Source: Pseudomonas veronii (GTDB lineage Bacteria > Pseudomonadota > Gammaproteobacteria > Pseudomonadales > Pseudomonadaceae). From it: a stretch of DNA of 64,000 nucleotides. The notes under the pieces are model-generated. The model was not told the origin of the DNA and did not search any database. It saw only the letters and a list, made by a program, of their open reading frames with translations. The stretch lies in the NCBI RefSeq assembly GCF_001439695.1, contig NZ_JYLL01000003.1, positions 1 to 64,000 on the forward strand, in the 5' to 3' direction. The first letter of the stretch is position 1; each line of letters starts with the position of its first letter. The position numbers were made by a program, and so were the translations under genes. Of this stretch, positions 52,796-63,268 are shown piece by piece.

Positions 52796-54787
52796 TCAGC
52801 TATAGACACGGCCAAGGAGCTGCCGATGGCTTTCAAACTGATCGAGCACGTCCCGGGTGATCTGTTCCTGGGCGAAGCCCATCAGGTCGTACTCCTGAGG
52901 CCCGTTGTGCAGGTACACCTCGGCCCGGTAGTAACGGGCGCGCTCCGCCTCGGGCAGTTCGTCCGACGCCACCGCGTAGCCGTCCAGGCTCACTTCGTAG
53001 ACAAACGGGTTGCCCTCTTCCATCTCGATACGCACACCAATGCAACGCTTGGATTTGCCCAACAGGGTCTGCACGTCCAACCCCTGGTCGCGCAACGCCT
53101 TCGTCGCGTCTTCCAGTGCCGGCGTGACGTGCTTGTCCATAAAGCGCTGCACCGTGGCCTGGCTCGGTTGCAGGTCCAGGGCGGTCAAGCGCTCGCTGAA
53201 ACCACGACGGCCACGCTCGGCCAATTGCGCCTGCTCCAGTTCCGTCGCCATGTCCTGGCGCATCGCCTTGTGCAAACCGAACATAAAGACAATCAGCACC
53301 ACCGAGAACGGCAGCCCCGCCAGCACCACCATGGTTTGCATGGCTTCGAAGTTACCCGCAAACAGCAAGCCGATAGTCACCAGGGTGATCACCGCCGACC
53401 AGAAGATCCGCAGCCAGTGCGGCGCGTCTTCGTCCACGTTGCCGCCTTTGCAGGACAGGTTGGCCATCATCACCGCGCCGGAGTCCGCCGGGGTCAGGAA
53501 CAGCACGAAGCCGACAAAGATCGACACGCCGATGACGATTTTCGACGCCGGGTAATGCTCCAGCAATTGGTAGATGGCCATCGACGGTTGTTCCAGCGCC
53601 GTCTTGCCCAACGCCACCGCGCCCTGGTTCAACACCAGGTCCAGCGCCGAGTTACCGAAGATCGACAACCACGCCAGGGTGAAGCCCAGCGGGATCAGCA
53701 GCACGCCGGCCACCAGTTCACGCACTGTGCGGCCCCGGGAAATCCGTGCGATGAACATGCCCACGAACGGCGCCCAGGAAATCCACCAGGCCCAGTAGAA
53801 CAGGGTCCACAGGCCCATCCAGCGTTCGGTCTTGTCGGCGTCGCCTTCGTACACATACAGGTCGAAGGTTTTCAGGAGGATGCCGTTGAGGTAGTCACCG
53901 GTGTTCTGCACCAGGCCGTTGAGCAGGTGCAGGGTCGGGCCGAACAACAGCACGAAGATCAGCAAACCGCTGAACAACACGATGTTGAGGTTGGACAGGC
54001 GACGAATGCCGTTCTCCACCCCCGACACGGCGGCAATGGTCGCCACAGTGCTCATCACGATGATCACGATCAGCAGGTTGGTGTTGCTGTGCTGCATGCC
54101 AAACAGGTTTTCCAGGCCGGACGACACCTGCATCGCGCCGATACCGAGGTTGGTCACCAGGCCCAGCAGGGTCACGAACATGCCGAACCCGTCCACCGCA
54201 TGGCCAGCCGCGCCTTTGACCCAACGCTCGCCCACCAGCGGGTACAACGCCGAGCGCAGGGCCAGTGGCTGGTTATGGCGGTACGCGAAGTACGCCACGG
54301 CCAGGCCGACCAGCGCATAGATCGCCCAGCCGTGCAGGCCCCAGTGCAGGAAGGTCAATTGCAGCGCCTGGCGCGCCGCGCCGTTGCTGGCGGCCGCGCC
54401 TTCGGGCGGGTTGAAGTAATGGTCCAACGGCTCCGATGCGCCGAAATACAGCAACGAGATGCCGATACCCGACGAAAACAGCATGCCGGCCCAGGCGCCG
54501 TAGCTGAAGTCCGGGGTGTCGTCCTTGCTGCCCAGCTTCAGCTTGCCGTAGGACGAAAACGCCAGGCCGACCACGAACACCAGGTAGGCGGCGATCACCA
54601 GCATGTAGTACCAGCCGAAGCTTTTCGATAACCACGCCTGCGCCACGCCGAGCATCCGGCCGGCCTCTTGCGGGGCGATGATCAAAATGGCGGTCAGCAA
54701 CAGAATCAGTGCGGTGGAGGTGTAGAACACACAACCGTTGACCCGCACCTTTTCCGGTGGGGTTTTTATTAGAGAGGCAGAACTCAT
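52796..54787 (-). CDS. betT: BCCT-family choline transporter BetT
   Basis: 663 residues with about twelve membrane helices, the BCCT signature region TLFYWAWWISWAPFVGMFIARISRGRT and GASEPLDHYF, then an about 160-residue cytoplasmic C-tail typical of osmo-sensing BetT-type carriers. It imports choline driven by an ion gradient. ATG 54787 with GGAG upstream is chosen over 54823. Divergent from betI. Confidence 0.93.
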   Translation of the reverse strand: MSSASLIKTPPEKVRVNGCVFYTSTALILLLTAILIIAPQEAGRMLGVAQAWLSKSFGWYYMLVIAAYLVFVVGLAFSSYGKLKLGSKDDTPDFSYGAWAGMLFSSGIGISLLYFGASEPLDHYFNPPEGAAASNGAARQALQLTFLHWGLHGWAIYALVGLAVAYFAYRHNQPLALRSALYPLVGERWVKGAAGHAVDGFGMFVTLLGLVTNLGIGAMQVSSGLENLFGMQHSNTNLLIVIIVMSTVATIAAVSGVENGIRRLSNLNIVLFSGLLIFVLLFGPTLHLLNGLVQNTGDYLNGILLKTFDLYVYEGDADKTERWMGLWTLFYWAWWISWAPFVGMFIARISRGRTVRELVAGVLLIPLGFTLAWLSIFGNSALDLVLNQGAVALGKTALEQPSMAIYQLLEHYPASKIVIGVSIFVGFVLFLTPADSGAVMMANLSCKGGNVDEDAPHWLRIFWSAVITLVTIGLLFAGNFEAMQTMVVLAGLPFSVVLIVFMFGLHKAMRQDMATELEQAQLAERGRRGFSERLTALDLQPSQATVQRFMDKHVTPALEDATKALRDQGLDVQTLLGKSKRCIGVRIEMEEGNPFVYEVSLDGYAVASDELPEAERARYYRAEVYLHNGPQEYDLMGFAQEQITRDVLDQFESHRQLLGRVYS

Positions 54788-55120
54788 GGCGCAGATGCTC
54801 CAGGCAGTGCGAGAGAGAAACACAAGGCAGCGGTGATCCCGTGCTCATCGATTTTTCGGCAGTCGACGGACGGGTGTTATAAAGACACCCCGAAAATTCT
54901 TGAGCCCGCCGAAGCAGTGTTCAGGCTCTGAAATGGCCTGTTTCAAGGGTTTTCACAGGTGTCAGATGTCGCCACCTACCTGTAGGAAATACCGGCAGGC
55001 AGCGACCATTTGTCGCAGAGCTTATTCTTTGTTGATTGAACGTTCAATCAAAACAAAATAGACTGGCCATCGAGTCGACGGACGTCATCGCCCGCCGGCA
55101 GGCCTGAGGAGAGGTACTCC
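54788..55120. promoter_or_regulatory. betT-betI divergent control region
   Basis: A 333 bp noncoding stretch whose most notable element is the BetI operator entered separately. No REP or gene is present. Promoters for both directions must be here. Confidence 0.6.
55032..55051. promoter_or_regulatory. BetI operator
   Basis: TTGATTGAACGTTCAATCAA is a perfect 20-bp palindrome, in the betT-betI spacer 70 bp upstream of the betI start. It matches the type of TetR-family site bound by BetI, which represses betT and betIBA until choline is present. Confidence 0.85.
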
Positions 55121-55714
55121 ATGCCCAAGGTCGGTATGCAACCCATACGCCGCCAACAACTGATCGAAGCCACGCTGACGGCCATCGATCAAGTCGGAAT
55201 GGGAGATGCCAGCATTGCGCTGATCGCCCGTTTGGCCGGCGTTTCGAACGGCATCATCAGTCACTACTTCAAGGACAAGAACGGCCTGATCGCGGCCACG
55301 ATGCGGTACTTGATGAATGTGCTGATCGAGAACGTCCACGAACGGCGACAAGCGTTGACGGAGGACACGCCACGGGCGCACCTCCAAGTGATCATCGGCG
55401 GCAACTTCGACGCCAGCCAGGTCAACGGCCCGGCAATGAAAACCTGGTTGGCCTTCTGGGCGACCAGCATGCACCACCCGTCTTTGCACAGGTTGCAGCG
55501 GATCAACGATCACCGCCTGTATTCCAACCTGTGCTGCCAGTTCCGCCGCGTGTTGCCGCTGCCGGATGCACGCAGCGCAGCCCGAGGCCTGGCGGCCTTG
55601 ATCGACGGTTTGTGGTTGCGCGGCGCCCTGTCGGGAGATGAATTCGACACGGCGCAGGCGCAACGGATCGCTTACGAATACATGGATTTCCAATTGGCCA
55701 AGCAGGTGAGTTAG
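55121..55714 (+). CDS. betI: Choline-responsive TetR-type repressor BetI
   Basis: 197 residues. N-terminal helix-turn-helix ([33 protein letters not shown]) and the BetI ligand domain ([34 protein letters not shown]). It represses bet genes and is released by choline. First gene of betI-betB-betA. Confidence 0.96.
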   Translation: MPKVGMQPIRRQQLIEATLTAIDQVGMGDASIALIARLAGVSNGIISHYFKDKNGLIAATMRYLMNVLIENVHERRQALTEDTPRAHLQVIIGGNFDASQVNGPAMKTWLAFWATSMHHPSLHRLQRINDHRLYSNLCCQFRRVLPLPDARSAARGLAALIDGLWLRGALSGDEFDTAQAQRIAYEYMDFQLAKQVS

Positions 55715-55824
55715 AGCACACATAACCGCTCAACCCCTGAACCTCCACTGATCGGTGTTGCCAGACTCTTATTGGCCACCCCTCAGTGGTTAACGCCAAC
55801 CACTTATGCACTTGCGAGGACTTT

Positions 55825-57297
55825 ATGGCCCGTTTCGACCTGCAAAAACTCTACATTGACGGCGGCTACAGCGACGCTGGCAGCGATGCCACCTTCGAAG
55901 CCATCAACCCGGCTAACGGTGAAGTTCTCGCCCAAGTGCAACGTGCAACGTTCGATGACGTTGAACGTGCCGTGGTCAGCGCTGAAAAAGGCCAGAAAAT
56001 CTGGGCCGCCATGACCGCCATGGAGCGTTCGCGCATCCTGCGTCGTGCCGTCGACATCCTGCGCGAGCGCAATGACGAACTGGCCGCCCTGGAAACCCTG
56101 GACACCGGTAAATCCTTCTCCGAAACCAAGTACGTCGACATCGTCACCGGCGCCGACGTGCTGGAATATTACGCGGGCCTGGTGCCAGCCATCGAAGGCG
56201 AGCAGATCCCGCTGCGCGACACCTCGTTCGTCTACACCCGCCGCGAGCCGCTGGGCGTGGTCGCCGGTATCGGCGCGTGGAACTACCCGATCCAGATCGC
56301 CCTGTGGAAATCCGCACCGGCCCTGGCCGCCGGTAACGCGATGATCTTCAAACCCAGCGAAGTCACCTCGCTGACCACCCTGAAACTGGCGGAGATCTAC
56401 ACCGAAGCCGGCGTTCCGGCCGGTGTGTTCAACGTGTTGACCGGCAGCGGCCGCGAAGTCGGCACCTGGCTGACCGAGCACCCGCGCATCGAGAAAGTCT
56501 CGTTCACCGGCGGCACCGACACCGGCAAGAAAGTCATGGCCAGCGCCTCCAGCTCTTCGCTCAAGGAAGTGACCATGGAACTGGGCGGCAAATCGCCGCT
56601 GATCGTGTTCGAAGACGCCGACCTGGACCGCGCCGCCGACATCGCGATGATGGCCAACTTCTACAGCTCCGGTCAGGTCTGCACCAACGGTACTCGCGTG
56701 TTCGTGCCCAAGCACCTGCAAGCCGCGTTCGAAGCCAAGATCGCCGAACGTGTTGCGCGCATCCGCATCGGCGACCCGCAGGACGACAACACCAACTTCG
56801 GCCCGCTGGTCAGCTTCGCCCACATGGAAAGCGTGCTCGGCTACATCGCCAAGGGCAAGGCCGAAGGCGCTCGCGTGCTGTGCGGCGGCGACCGCCTGAC
56901 CGACGGCGACTTCGCCAAAGGCGCCTTTGTTGCCCCGACCGTGTTCACCGACTGCACCGACGAAATGACCATCGTCCGTGAAGAAATCTTCGGCCCGGTG
57001 ATGAGCATCCTCACCTACGAGACTGAAGAAGAAGTGATCCGCCGCGCCAACGACACCGACTTCGGCCTCGCCGCCGGCCTGGTGACCAAGGACCTGAACC
57101 GCGCCCACCGCGTGATTCATCAACTGGAAGCGGGCATCTGCTGGATCAATGCCTGGGGCGAGTCCGACGCGAAAATGCCGGTCGGTGGCTACAAACAGTC
57201 GGGCGTGGGCCGTGAGAACGGGATCAGCTCGCTGAACAACTTCACCCGCATCAAATCGGTACAGGTCGAGTTGGGCGATTACGCCTCGGTGTTCTAA
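55825..57297 (+). CDS. betB: Betaine aldehyde dehydrogenase BetB
   Basis: 490 residues of the aldehyde dehydrogenase family. Catalytic Cys is in [13 protein letters not shown], general-base Glu in [13 protein letters not shown] site [11 protein letters not shown]. It oxidises betaine aldehyde to glycine betaine. ATG 55825 has GAGGA upstream and gives [15 protein letters not shown], the known N-terminus; upstream in-frame ATG 55786 is not used. Confidence 0.97.
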   Translation: MARFDLQKLYIDGGYSDAGSDATFEAINPANGEVLAQVQRATFDDVERAVVSAEKGQKIWAAMTAMERSRILRRAVDILRERNDELAALETLDTGKSFSETKYVDIVTGADVLEYYAGLVPAIEGEQIPLRDTSFVYTRREPLGVVAGIGAWNYPIQIALWKSAPALAAGNAMIFKPSEVTSLTTLKLAEIYTEAGVPAGVFNVLTGSGREVGTWLTEHPRIEKVSFTGGTDTGKKVMASASSSSLKEVTMELGGKSPLIVFEDADLDRAADIAMMANFYSSGQVCTNGTRVFVPKHLQAAFEAKIAERVARIRIGDPQDDNTNFGPLVSFAHMESVLGYIAKGKAEGARVLCGGDRLTDGDFAKGAFVAPTVFTDCTDEMTIVREEIFGPVMSILTYETEEEVIRRANDTDFGLAAGLVTKDLNRAHRVIHQLEAGICWINAWGESDAKMPVGGYKQSGVGRENGISSLNNFTRIKSVQVELGDYASVF

Positions 57298-57323
57298 GCC
57301 TGGGCCTTGCGTTGCCTGTGAGG

Positions 57324-57403
57324 CCGCTATCGGGGGCAAGCCCCCTCCCACATTTGAATTGTGAATACCTTCAAAGGTGGGAGGGGGCTTGCCCCCGATG
57401 AGG
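57324..57403. repeat. REPIN between betB and betA
   Basis: Inverted REP pair inside the bet operon, 26 bp after the betB stop and 36 bp before the betA start; it may tune betA mRNA separately. Confidence 0.92.
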
Positions 57404-57438
57404 CCCGACCTGACCACACTTCAAAGAGGGTGCATTCA

Positions 57439-59142
57439 ATGTCCCAAGAATACGACTACATCATTGTGGGTGCCGGCTCCGCCGGTAACACCCTGGCGAC
57501 CCGTCTGACCGAAGACGAAGGCGTCACCGTCCTGCTGCTGGAAGCCGGCGGCCCGGATTACCGTCTCGACTTCCGCACCCAGATGCCCGCCGCCCTGGCG
57601 TTCCCGCTGCAGGGTCGTCGCTACAACTGGGCCTACGAGACCGATCCAGAGCCGCACATGGATGGCCGTCGCATGGAATGCGGGCGCGGCAAGGGCCTGG
57701 GCGGTTCCTCGCTGATCAACGGCATGTGCTACATCCGTGGCAACGCCATGGACTACGACAACTGGTCGAAACTGCCCGGCCTGGAAGACTGGACCTACCT
57801 CGACTGCCTGCCGTATTTCCGTAAAGCCGAAACCCGCGACATCGGCCCCAACGACTACCACGGCGGCGACGGCCCGGTCAGCGTGACCACGCCCAAGGCC
57901 GGCAACAACCCGCTGTTCCACGCCATGGTCGAAGCCGGCGTACAGGCCGGTTACCCGCGTACCGAAGACTTGAACGGCTACCAGCAGGAAGGCTTCGGCC
58001 CGATGGACCGTACCGTCACGCCAAACGGACGGCGCGCCAGCACTGCGCGCGGTTATCTGGACACGGCTAAAAAGCGTTCCACCCTGACCATCGTCACCCA
58101 TGCCCTGACCGACAAAGTGCTGTTCGAAGGCAAGCGTGCGGTCGGCGTGCGTTACCTGATCGGCGCCGCCGAAGAACGCGTCGAAGCCCGTGCGCGTAAA
58201 GAAGTGCTGGTGTGCAGCGGCGCCATCGCCTCGCCGCAACTGCTGCAACGCTCCGGCGTCGGCCCGGCCAAACTGCTCGAAAGCCTCGACATCCCGGTGG
58301 TCCACGACCTGCCCGGCGTCGGCGAAAACCTGCAGGACCACCTTGAGCTGTACCTGCAATATGCCTGCACCCAACCGGTGTCGCTGTACCCGTCGCTGCT
58401 CTGGTACAACCAACCGGCCATCGGTGCCGAGTGGCTGTTCAACGGCACCGGCATCGGCGCCAGCAACCAGTTCGAAGCGGGCGGTTTTATCCGTACCCGG
58501 GAAGACTTCGATTGGCCGAACATCCAGTATCACTTTCTGCCGGTGGCGATTAACTACAACGGCAGCAACGGTGTGAAAGAGCATGGTTTCCAGGCGCACA
58601 TGGGCTCCATGCGTTCGCCGAGCCGTGGCCGCGTGCAATTGAAGTCGAAGAACCCACGGGACTACCCGAGCATTCTCTTCAACTACATGGCCACCGAGCA
58701 GGACTGGCAGGAATTTCGCGATGGCATCCGCCTGACCCGCGAAATTATGCAGCAGCCGGCGCTCGACCCGTTCCGTGGCCGCGAAATCAGCCCGGGCATC
58801 GAGGTGCAAACCGACGAGCAACTCGACCAGTTCATCCGCGAACACGCCGAGACCGCGTTCCACCCGTCCTGCTCGTGCAAGATGGGCAACGACGAGATGG
58901 CCGTGGTGGATGGCGAAGGCCGCGTGCATGGCATGCAGGGCCTGCGGGTGGTCGATGCGTCGATCATGCCGATCATCACCACCGGCAACCTGAACGCGCC
59001 GACGATCATGATCGCCGAGAAAATCGCCGACAAGATCCGTGGCCGCAAGCCACTGCCGCGCAGCACCGCGGACTACTACGTGGCAGGCGATGCGCCGGTG
59101 CGGGGCAAGCCGATGCGTGAAGTGGGGCCGACTGCGCAGTAA
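57439..59142 (+). CDS. betA: Choline dehydrogenase BetA
   Basis: 567 residues of the GMC flavoprotein family. FAD motif is [22 protein letters not shown] signature [20 protein letters not shown], and the catalytic His/Asn region near the C-terminus is HPSCSCKMG. It oxidises choline to betaine aldehyde at the membrane. GAGGG precedes ATG 57439; the frame is open upstream through the REPIN but not used. Confidence 0.97.
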   Translation: MSQEYDYIIVGAGSAGNTLATRLTEDEGVTVLLLEAGGPDYRLDFRTQMPAALAFPLQGRRYNWAYETDPEPHMDGRRMECGRGKGLGGSSLINGMCYIRGNAMDYDNWSKLPGLEDWTYLDCLPYFRKAETRDIGPNDYHGGDGPVSVTTPKAGNNPLFHAMVEAGVQAGYPRTEDLNGYQQEGFGPMDRTVTPNGRRASTARGYLDTAKKRSTLTIVTHALTDKVLFEGKRAVGVRYLIGAAEERVEARARKEVLVCSGAIASPQLLQRSGVGPAKLLESLDIPVVHDLPGVGENLQDHLELYLQYACTQPVSLYPSLLWYNQPAIGAEWLFNGTGIGASNQFEAGGFIRTREDFDWPNIQYHFLPVAINYNGSNGVKEHGFQAHMGSMRSPSRGRVQLKSKNPRDYPSILFNYMATEQDWQEFRDGIRLTREIMQQPALDPFRGREISPGIEVQTDEQLDQFIREHAETAFHPSCSCKMGNDEMAVVDGEGRVHGMQGLRVVDASIMPIITTGNLNAPTIMIAEKIADKIRGRKPLPRSTADYYVAGDAPVRGKPMREVGPTAQ

Positions 59143-59161
59143 CTGGAAGACCGTGTCGCCC

Positions 59162-59239
59162 GCATCGGGGGCAAGCCCCCTCCCACATTTTGAATGTATT
59201 CACAAATCGAAGTGTGGGAGGGGGCTTGCCCCCGATAGG
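59162..59239. repeat. REPIN after betA
   Basis: Inverted REP pair between the betA stop and the TldD-like gene, marking the probable end of the bet operon. Confidence 0.92.
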
Positions 59240-59348
59240 GCCCGACCCAACACCGCAAACCTTACGCCTACACTCTCCTTGATCCGCTCCCCAGCCCAGG
59301 CCTACTCTGTTCGTCTGCCCGCGCTGAGCCGCCCACAAGGAAGGCCCC

Positions 59349-60791
59349 ATGTTCGAACACCACGCCACACTCAAAAAGCATTTCAGTGCCCTGCGCACCA
59401 CCGCCGAGTTTTTCTCCCTGCGTTACGTGCGCGAATCCGGCCACTACCTGTCGGTGCGCAAGAACGTCGCCGCACCGCCGCACCTGAACCACGATGAAGG
59501 CGCCATGCTCACCGTGCGCGTCAACGGTGTCGAAACCTACGCCGCGACCCACGATATTTCCCTGCCCGGCCTGCAAGCTGCGCTCGAGCGTGCCGAACAG
59601 CAAGCACGCTTGATAAAACCCCACGCCCTGCTCGACCTGCGCGAGCAACGCGTGTCCAGCGACGTCGCCGATTACCTGTCGCCCCACCTTGAGCAAGCCT
59701 TCCCCTCCTTGAGCGACTGCTACCAATTGCTCGGCGCTGAATCCGCAGCCGTGCCCCGGGACGAGCGCCTGGTGAACTGGGAAGTCAGCCTCGGCCTGAG
59801 CCACGTCGAACAGATCTACCTCAACAGCGCCGGCGCGGAACTGCGCCAGGCCCAGCGTTTTGTGTTCCCTGGCGTCAACGTCACGGCCTACGACGGCAAC
59901 GACAGCCAGTCGCGCACCCTCGGCGGCAGTAACTTCGGCCAGCAAGGCGGGTTTGATGTGATCGAGCGCTTCGGCCTGGTCGGCGCCGCGCCGCGCATCG
60001 CCGACGAAGCCCTGCAACTGCTGCTGGCGCCGAACACGCCGCAGGGCCCGCGCGACCTGCTGTTGATGCCCGACCAGATGATCCTGCAGATCCACGAATC
60101 AATCGGCCATCCGCTGGAACTCGACCGCATCCTCGGTGACGAGCGCAATTACGCCGGCACCAGTTTTGTGAAGGCCAGCGACTTCGGCCACCTGCAATAC
60201 GGCTCCAAACTGCTCAACGTGACCTTCGACCCGGACATCCCCGAACAACTGGCCAGCTACGGCCACGACGACGACGGCACCCCGGCCAGCAAACAATTCC
60301 TGATCCGCGAGGGGCTGCTGCTCAAACCGCTGGGCGGGGCGTTGTCGCAATTTCGCGCGGGCATGAGCGGCGTCGCCAACAGCCGCGCCAGCAGCTGGAA
60401 CCGCCCGCCGATCGACCGCATGGCCAACCTGAACATCGAGGCCGGCGACCAGAACCTGGCGCAACTGATCGGCGGCATCGAACACGGCATCCTGATGTCG
60501 ACCAACCGTTCGTGGTCCATCGACGACGCGCGCAATAAATTCCAGTTCGGTTGCGAATGGGGCCAGTTGATCGAAAACGGCGAACTCAAAGGCGTGGTGA
60601 AAAACCCCAACTACCGCGCCATTTCCGCGCAGTTCTGGCGCAAGCTCAGCGCCGTGGGCGACGCCAGCACCTTCCAGGTGTTGGGCACGCCGAACTGCGG
60701 CAAAGGCGAGCCCAACCAAGTGATCCGCGTCGGCCATGCCTCGCCCGCCTGTGTATTCAGCCATGTCGACGTATTTGGGGGAGACGCCTGA
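59349..60791 (+). CDS. TldD-family metalloprotease, paralogue
   Basis: 480 residues of the TldD/PmbA fold with the metal-binding motif HESIGH (HExxxH) in ILQIHESIGHPLELDR, the usual site of the TldD half. TldD/TldE pairs degrade unfolded or leader-modified peptides and process microcin B17-type RiPPs. The start has AGGAA upstream. It is followed with a one-base overlap by its PmbA-like partner. Low similarity of the N-terminus to the usual housekeeping TldD suggests a second copy. Confidence 0.85.
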   Translation: MFEHHATLKKHFSALRTTAEFFSLRYVRESGHYLSVRKNVAAPPHLNHDEGAMLTVRVNGVETYAATHDISLPGLQAALERAEQQARLIKPHALLDLREQRVSSDVADYLSPHLEQAFPSLSDCYQLLGAESAAVPRDERLVNWEVSLGLSHVEQIYLNSAGAELRQAQRFVFPGVNVTAYDGNDSQSRTLGGSNFGQQGGFDVIERFGLVGAAPRIADEALQLLLAPNTPQGPRDLLLMPDQMILQIHESIGHPLELDRILGDERNYAGTSFVKASDFGHLQYGSKLLNVTFDPDIPEQLASYGHDDDGTPASKQFLIREGLLLKPLGGALSQFRAGMSGVANSRASSWNRPPIDRMANLNIEAGDQNLAQLIGGIEHGILMSTNRSWSIDDARNKFQFGCEWGQLIENGELKGVVKNPNYRAISAQFWRKLSAVGDASTFQVLGTPNCGKGEPNQVIRVGHASPACVFSHVDVFGGDA

Positions 60792-62107
60792 TGAACAACT
60801 TCAAGGCATTGGTGGAGTGGCTCAAGCAGGCCCTCACCGACAAAGAACAATTTCACCTGGGCTACGCCGCGGAATCGTCCGAATTCGTGCGTTTCAACCA
60901 TGCCAAGGTGCGTCAGGCCGGGCAGGTGCAACAAGCCAGCCTGACCCTCAAACTGATCAACGATGGCCGCCACGCCGACCTCGGCATCACCCTCGGCGGC
61001 GAGCCGGCGCTGGACCGCCAGCGCCTCGCCGCTGGCCTGCAACAGCTGCGCGAAACCTTGCCGTTGCTGCCGCACGATCCGTACCTGTTGCTGAACCACA
61101 ACGCCTGGCAGAGCCAAAACGAACAGGCCCGGCCGCTGCCCGAGCTGGGCCAGGTGCTGGAAGACATCAGCCAGGCGGCACACGGCGTCGATCTGGTCGG
61201 TTTCTACGCCGCTGGCCCGATCAGCCGTGGCTTCGCCAGTTCGGACGGCGCGTTCGGCTGGCATCAGGCCAATAGTTTCAACTTCGACTTCAGCCTGTTC
61301 CACGCCAACGGCGAAGCGGTCAAAGCCAGTTACGCCGGCAATGAATGGAACAGCGCCGAGTTCGCCCGCCGCTTCCAGCAGGCTCGCGAACAGCTGGAAT
61401 TCCTCGGACGGCCACTGCACAAGCTGGCGCCCGGCGAGTACCGCGCCTACCTGGCGCCGGCGGCCCTGGAAGAAATCATCAGCATCATCACCTGGGGCGG
61501 TTTTTCCGCCCAGGCCATCGCCAGCAAAAGCAGCTCGCTACAGCGGCTGTATGCCGGCGAGCAGTCGTTGAGCACGCTGGTGACGGTGGATGAGCACATC
61601 AGCGGCTCGCTGAGCCCGGCGTTCTCCAGCGAAGGCTACCCGTGCAGTGACGTCACGCTGATCAACGCCGGCCAGGGCGCCGGCCAACTGGTCAATTCGC
61701 GCAGCGCCGCCGAATACGGCCTCAGCACCAACGGCGCCAGCAGCGACGAGTCCCCCAGCGCGTTGCAGATGGCGGCGGGCAGCCTGGCCCAGGCCGATAT
61801 CCTCAAGCAATTGGGCACCGGGCTGTACATCAGCAACCTGTGGTACCTGAACTACTCCGACCTGCCGGCAGCGCGCCTGACCGGCATGACGCGGTTCGCC
61901 ACGTTCTGGGTGGAAGACGGCGAGATCAAGGCGCCGGTCAGCACCATGCGCTTCGATGACAGCGTCTACAGCCTGCTCGGCTCACAACTCGAAGCGCTGA
62001 CCGCAGAGCGCGAACTGTTGCTGTCGGCCAGTACCTACAGCCAGCGCAACACCGCGTCCAATCTGTTGCCGGGGGCATTGGTCAAGCGCCTGACCCTGAC
62101 CCTCTGA
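60791..62107 (+). CDS. TldE/PmbA-family partner protein
   Basis: 438 residues of the PmbA fold without an HExxxH motif, the expected inactive partner of the TldD-like subunit. The C-terminal half (GSLAQADILKQLGTGLYISNLWYLNYSD) is typical. The start overlaps the previous stop (TGATG), so the two halves are made together. Confidence 0.85.
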   Translation: MNNFKALVEWLKQALTDKEQFHLGYAAESSEFVRFNHAKVRQAGQVQQASLTLKLINDGRHADLGITLGGEPALDRQRLAAGLQQLRETLPLLPHDPYLLLNHNAWQSQNEQARPLPELGQVLEDISQAAHGVDLVGFYAAGPISRGFASSDGAFGWHQANSFNFDFSLFHANGEAVKASYAGNEWNSAEFARRFQQAREQLEFLGRPLHKLAPGEYRAYLAPAALEEIISIITWGGFSAQAIASKSSSLQRLYAGEQSLSTLVTVDEHISGSLSPAFSSEGYPCSDVTLINAGQGAGQLVNSRSAAEYGLSTNGASSDESPSALQMAAGSLAQADILKQLGTGLYISNLWYLNYSDLPAARLTGMTRFATFWVEDGEIKAPVSTMRFDDSVYSLLGSQLEALTAERELLLSASTYSQRNTASNLLPGALVKRLTLTL

Positions 62108-62123
62108 CCGACAGTAGTCTGCT

Positions 62124-62145
62124 TGTGGGAGGGGCCCCCTCCCAC
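62124..62145. repeat. Minimal REP remnant
   Basis: GTGGGAGGGGCCCCCTCCCAC is a REP hairpin that has lost its CTTGCCCC-type core; it folds with almost no loop. Confidence 0.75.
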
Positions 62146-62248
62146 ATTGTTTTGTGTTGATTTCAGACGTCTTGTTTCGACATGTCCTACAGCTAAATCA
62201 GACCTCTCTCACCGCCCGCCCAAGGCCGGTTGTCGCCTGTAAAAAACC

Positions 62249-62300
62249 CCGTTATAACGGTTAGTGGCACCCCGCCACCTAACCCACGTGCCCGCACGTG
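62249..62300 (+). promoter_or_regulatory. Three dyads upstream of the rhlA-like gene
   Basis: Three inverted repeats in 52 bp: CCGTTATAACGG (62249-62260), GGTTAGTGGC / GCCACCTAACC (62259-62283) and CACGTG-CCCG-CACGTG (62285-62300). They end 42 bp before the start codon, so may be an operator or a structured leader. Confidence 0.55.
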
Positions 62301-62342
62301 ATGCATGACCTCGCCCGGGAAAAGGCAAGCTGGAGCATTGAC

Positions 62343-63233
62343 ATGAACCATGGAAGTTTTGTCATAGAAAAGCTGTTCAAGCACTACAACGTTCATGTTG
62401 AGCAACTAGGTCACCATCCGCAAAAGAAAACCGTGCTGATGGTCAATGGCGCGCTATCCACCACGCGCTCCTTCGCCCGCACCAGTAAATGCCTGGCCGA
62501 GCATTTCAATGTGCTGCTGTTCGATTTACCGTTCTCAGGCTATTCACGCGAGCACAACACCGACCTGGACCTGGTGACCAAGGACGACGAAGTGCAAATC
62601 CTGCGGGCGCTGGTGGAGCGCTTCCAGGTCAACCACCTGGTGTCGGCCTCATGGGGCGGCATCTCCACGCTGCTGACCCTGGCACACAACCCGCCCTCCA
62701 TCGAAAGCTCGGTGGTGATGGCGCTGGCGCCGAACCTCAACCAGGCGATGCTCGACTATGTGGAGCGGGTGCGCGTGCTGATCGAAGCCGACGACAAATC
62801 CGCCGTCGGCCACTTGCTCAACGACACCGTGGGCAAATACCTGTCGCCGCGACTCAAGCGCAATAACCATCGGCACCTGTCGAACATGGCCACCACCGAA
62901 TACCGCCAGGCGCGCTTTCATATCCATCAGGTGCTGGCGCTGGGCGATGGCAACTACCTGCCACAGCTCAGCCGGATCGAAACGCCGGTGCATTTCCTCA
63001 ACGGCACGCTGGACGAATACACCCCGGCCGCCGAGGCCCGACTGTTCCAGCACTACGTAGGCCGCAGCAGCTTTGCCGTCGCCGAACATACCGGGCATCT
63101 GCTCGACCTGGAGTCCCGCGAAGCGGCGCGGGCGGTACATCGCGCGCTGCTGGATTTTCTGGTGGGTGAGCACGCGATGTTGTCGGATGTGGACGAACCT
63201 TCAGTGGGAAAAGGAGCGACGAATGGCGCATAA
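62343..63233 (+). CDS. rhlA: RhlA-type HAA synthase / PhaG-like acyltransferase
   Basis: 296 residues, alpha/beta-hydrolase fold. [51 protein letters not shown] and [18 protein letters not shown] are strikingly like RhlA of P. aeruginosa, which couples two 3-hydroxyacyl units into HAA. The nucleophile is Ser in SASWGG, and the late catalytic pair is NGTLDEY and HTGHLLDLE. PhaG is the close alternative. No rhlB follows; instead an MFS exporter lies 35 bp downstream. Confidence 0.8.
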   Translation: MNHGSFVIEKLFKHYNVHVEQLGHHPQKKTVLMVNGALSTTRSFARTSKCLAEHFNVLLFDLPFSGYSREHNTDLDLVTKDDEVQILRALVERFQVNHLVSASWGGISTLLTLAHNPPSIESSVVMALAPNLNQAMLDYVERVRVLIEADDKSAVGHLLNDTVGKYLSPRLKRNNHRHLSNMATTEYRQARFHIHQVLALGDGNYLPQLSRIETPVHFLNGTLDEYTPAAEARLFQHYVGRSSFAVAEHTGHLLDLESREAARAVHRALLDFLVGEHAMLSDVDEPSVGKGATNGA

Positions 63234-63268
63234 TCGCCGACACATAGCCTCCTAACAAAAGGGATCCC

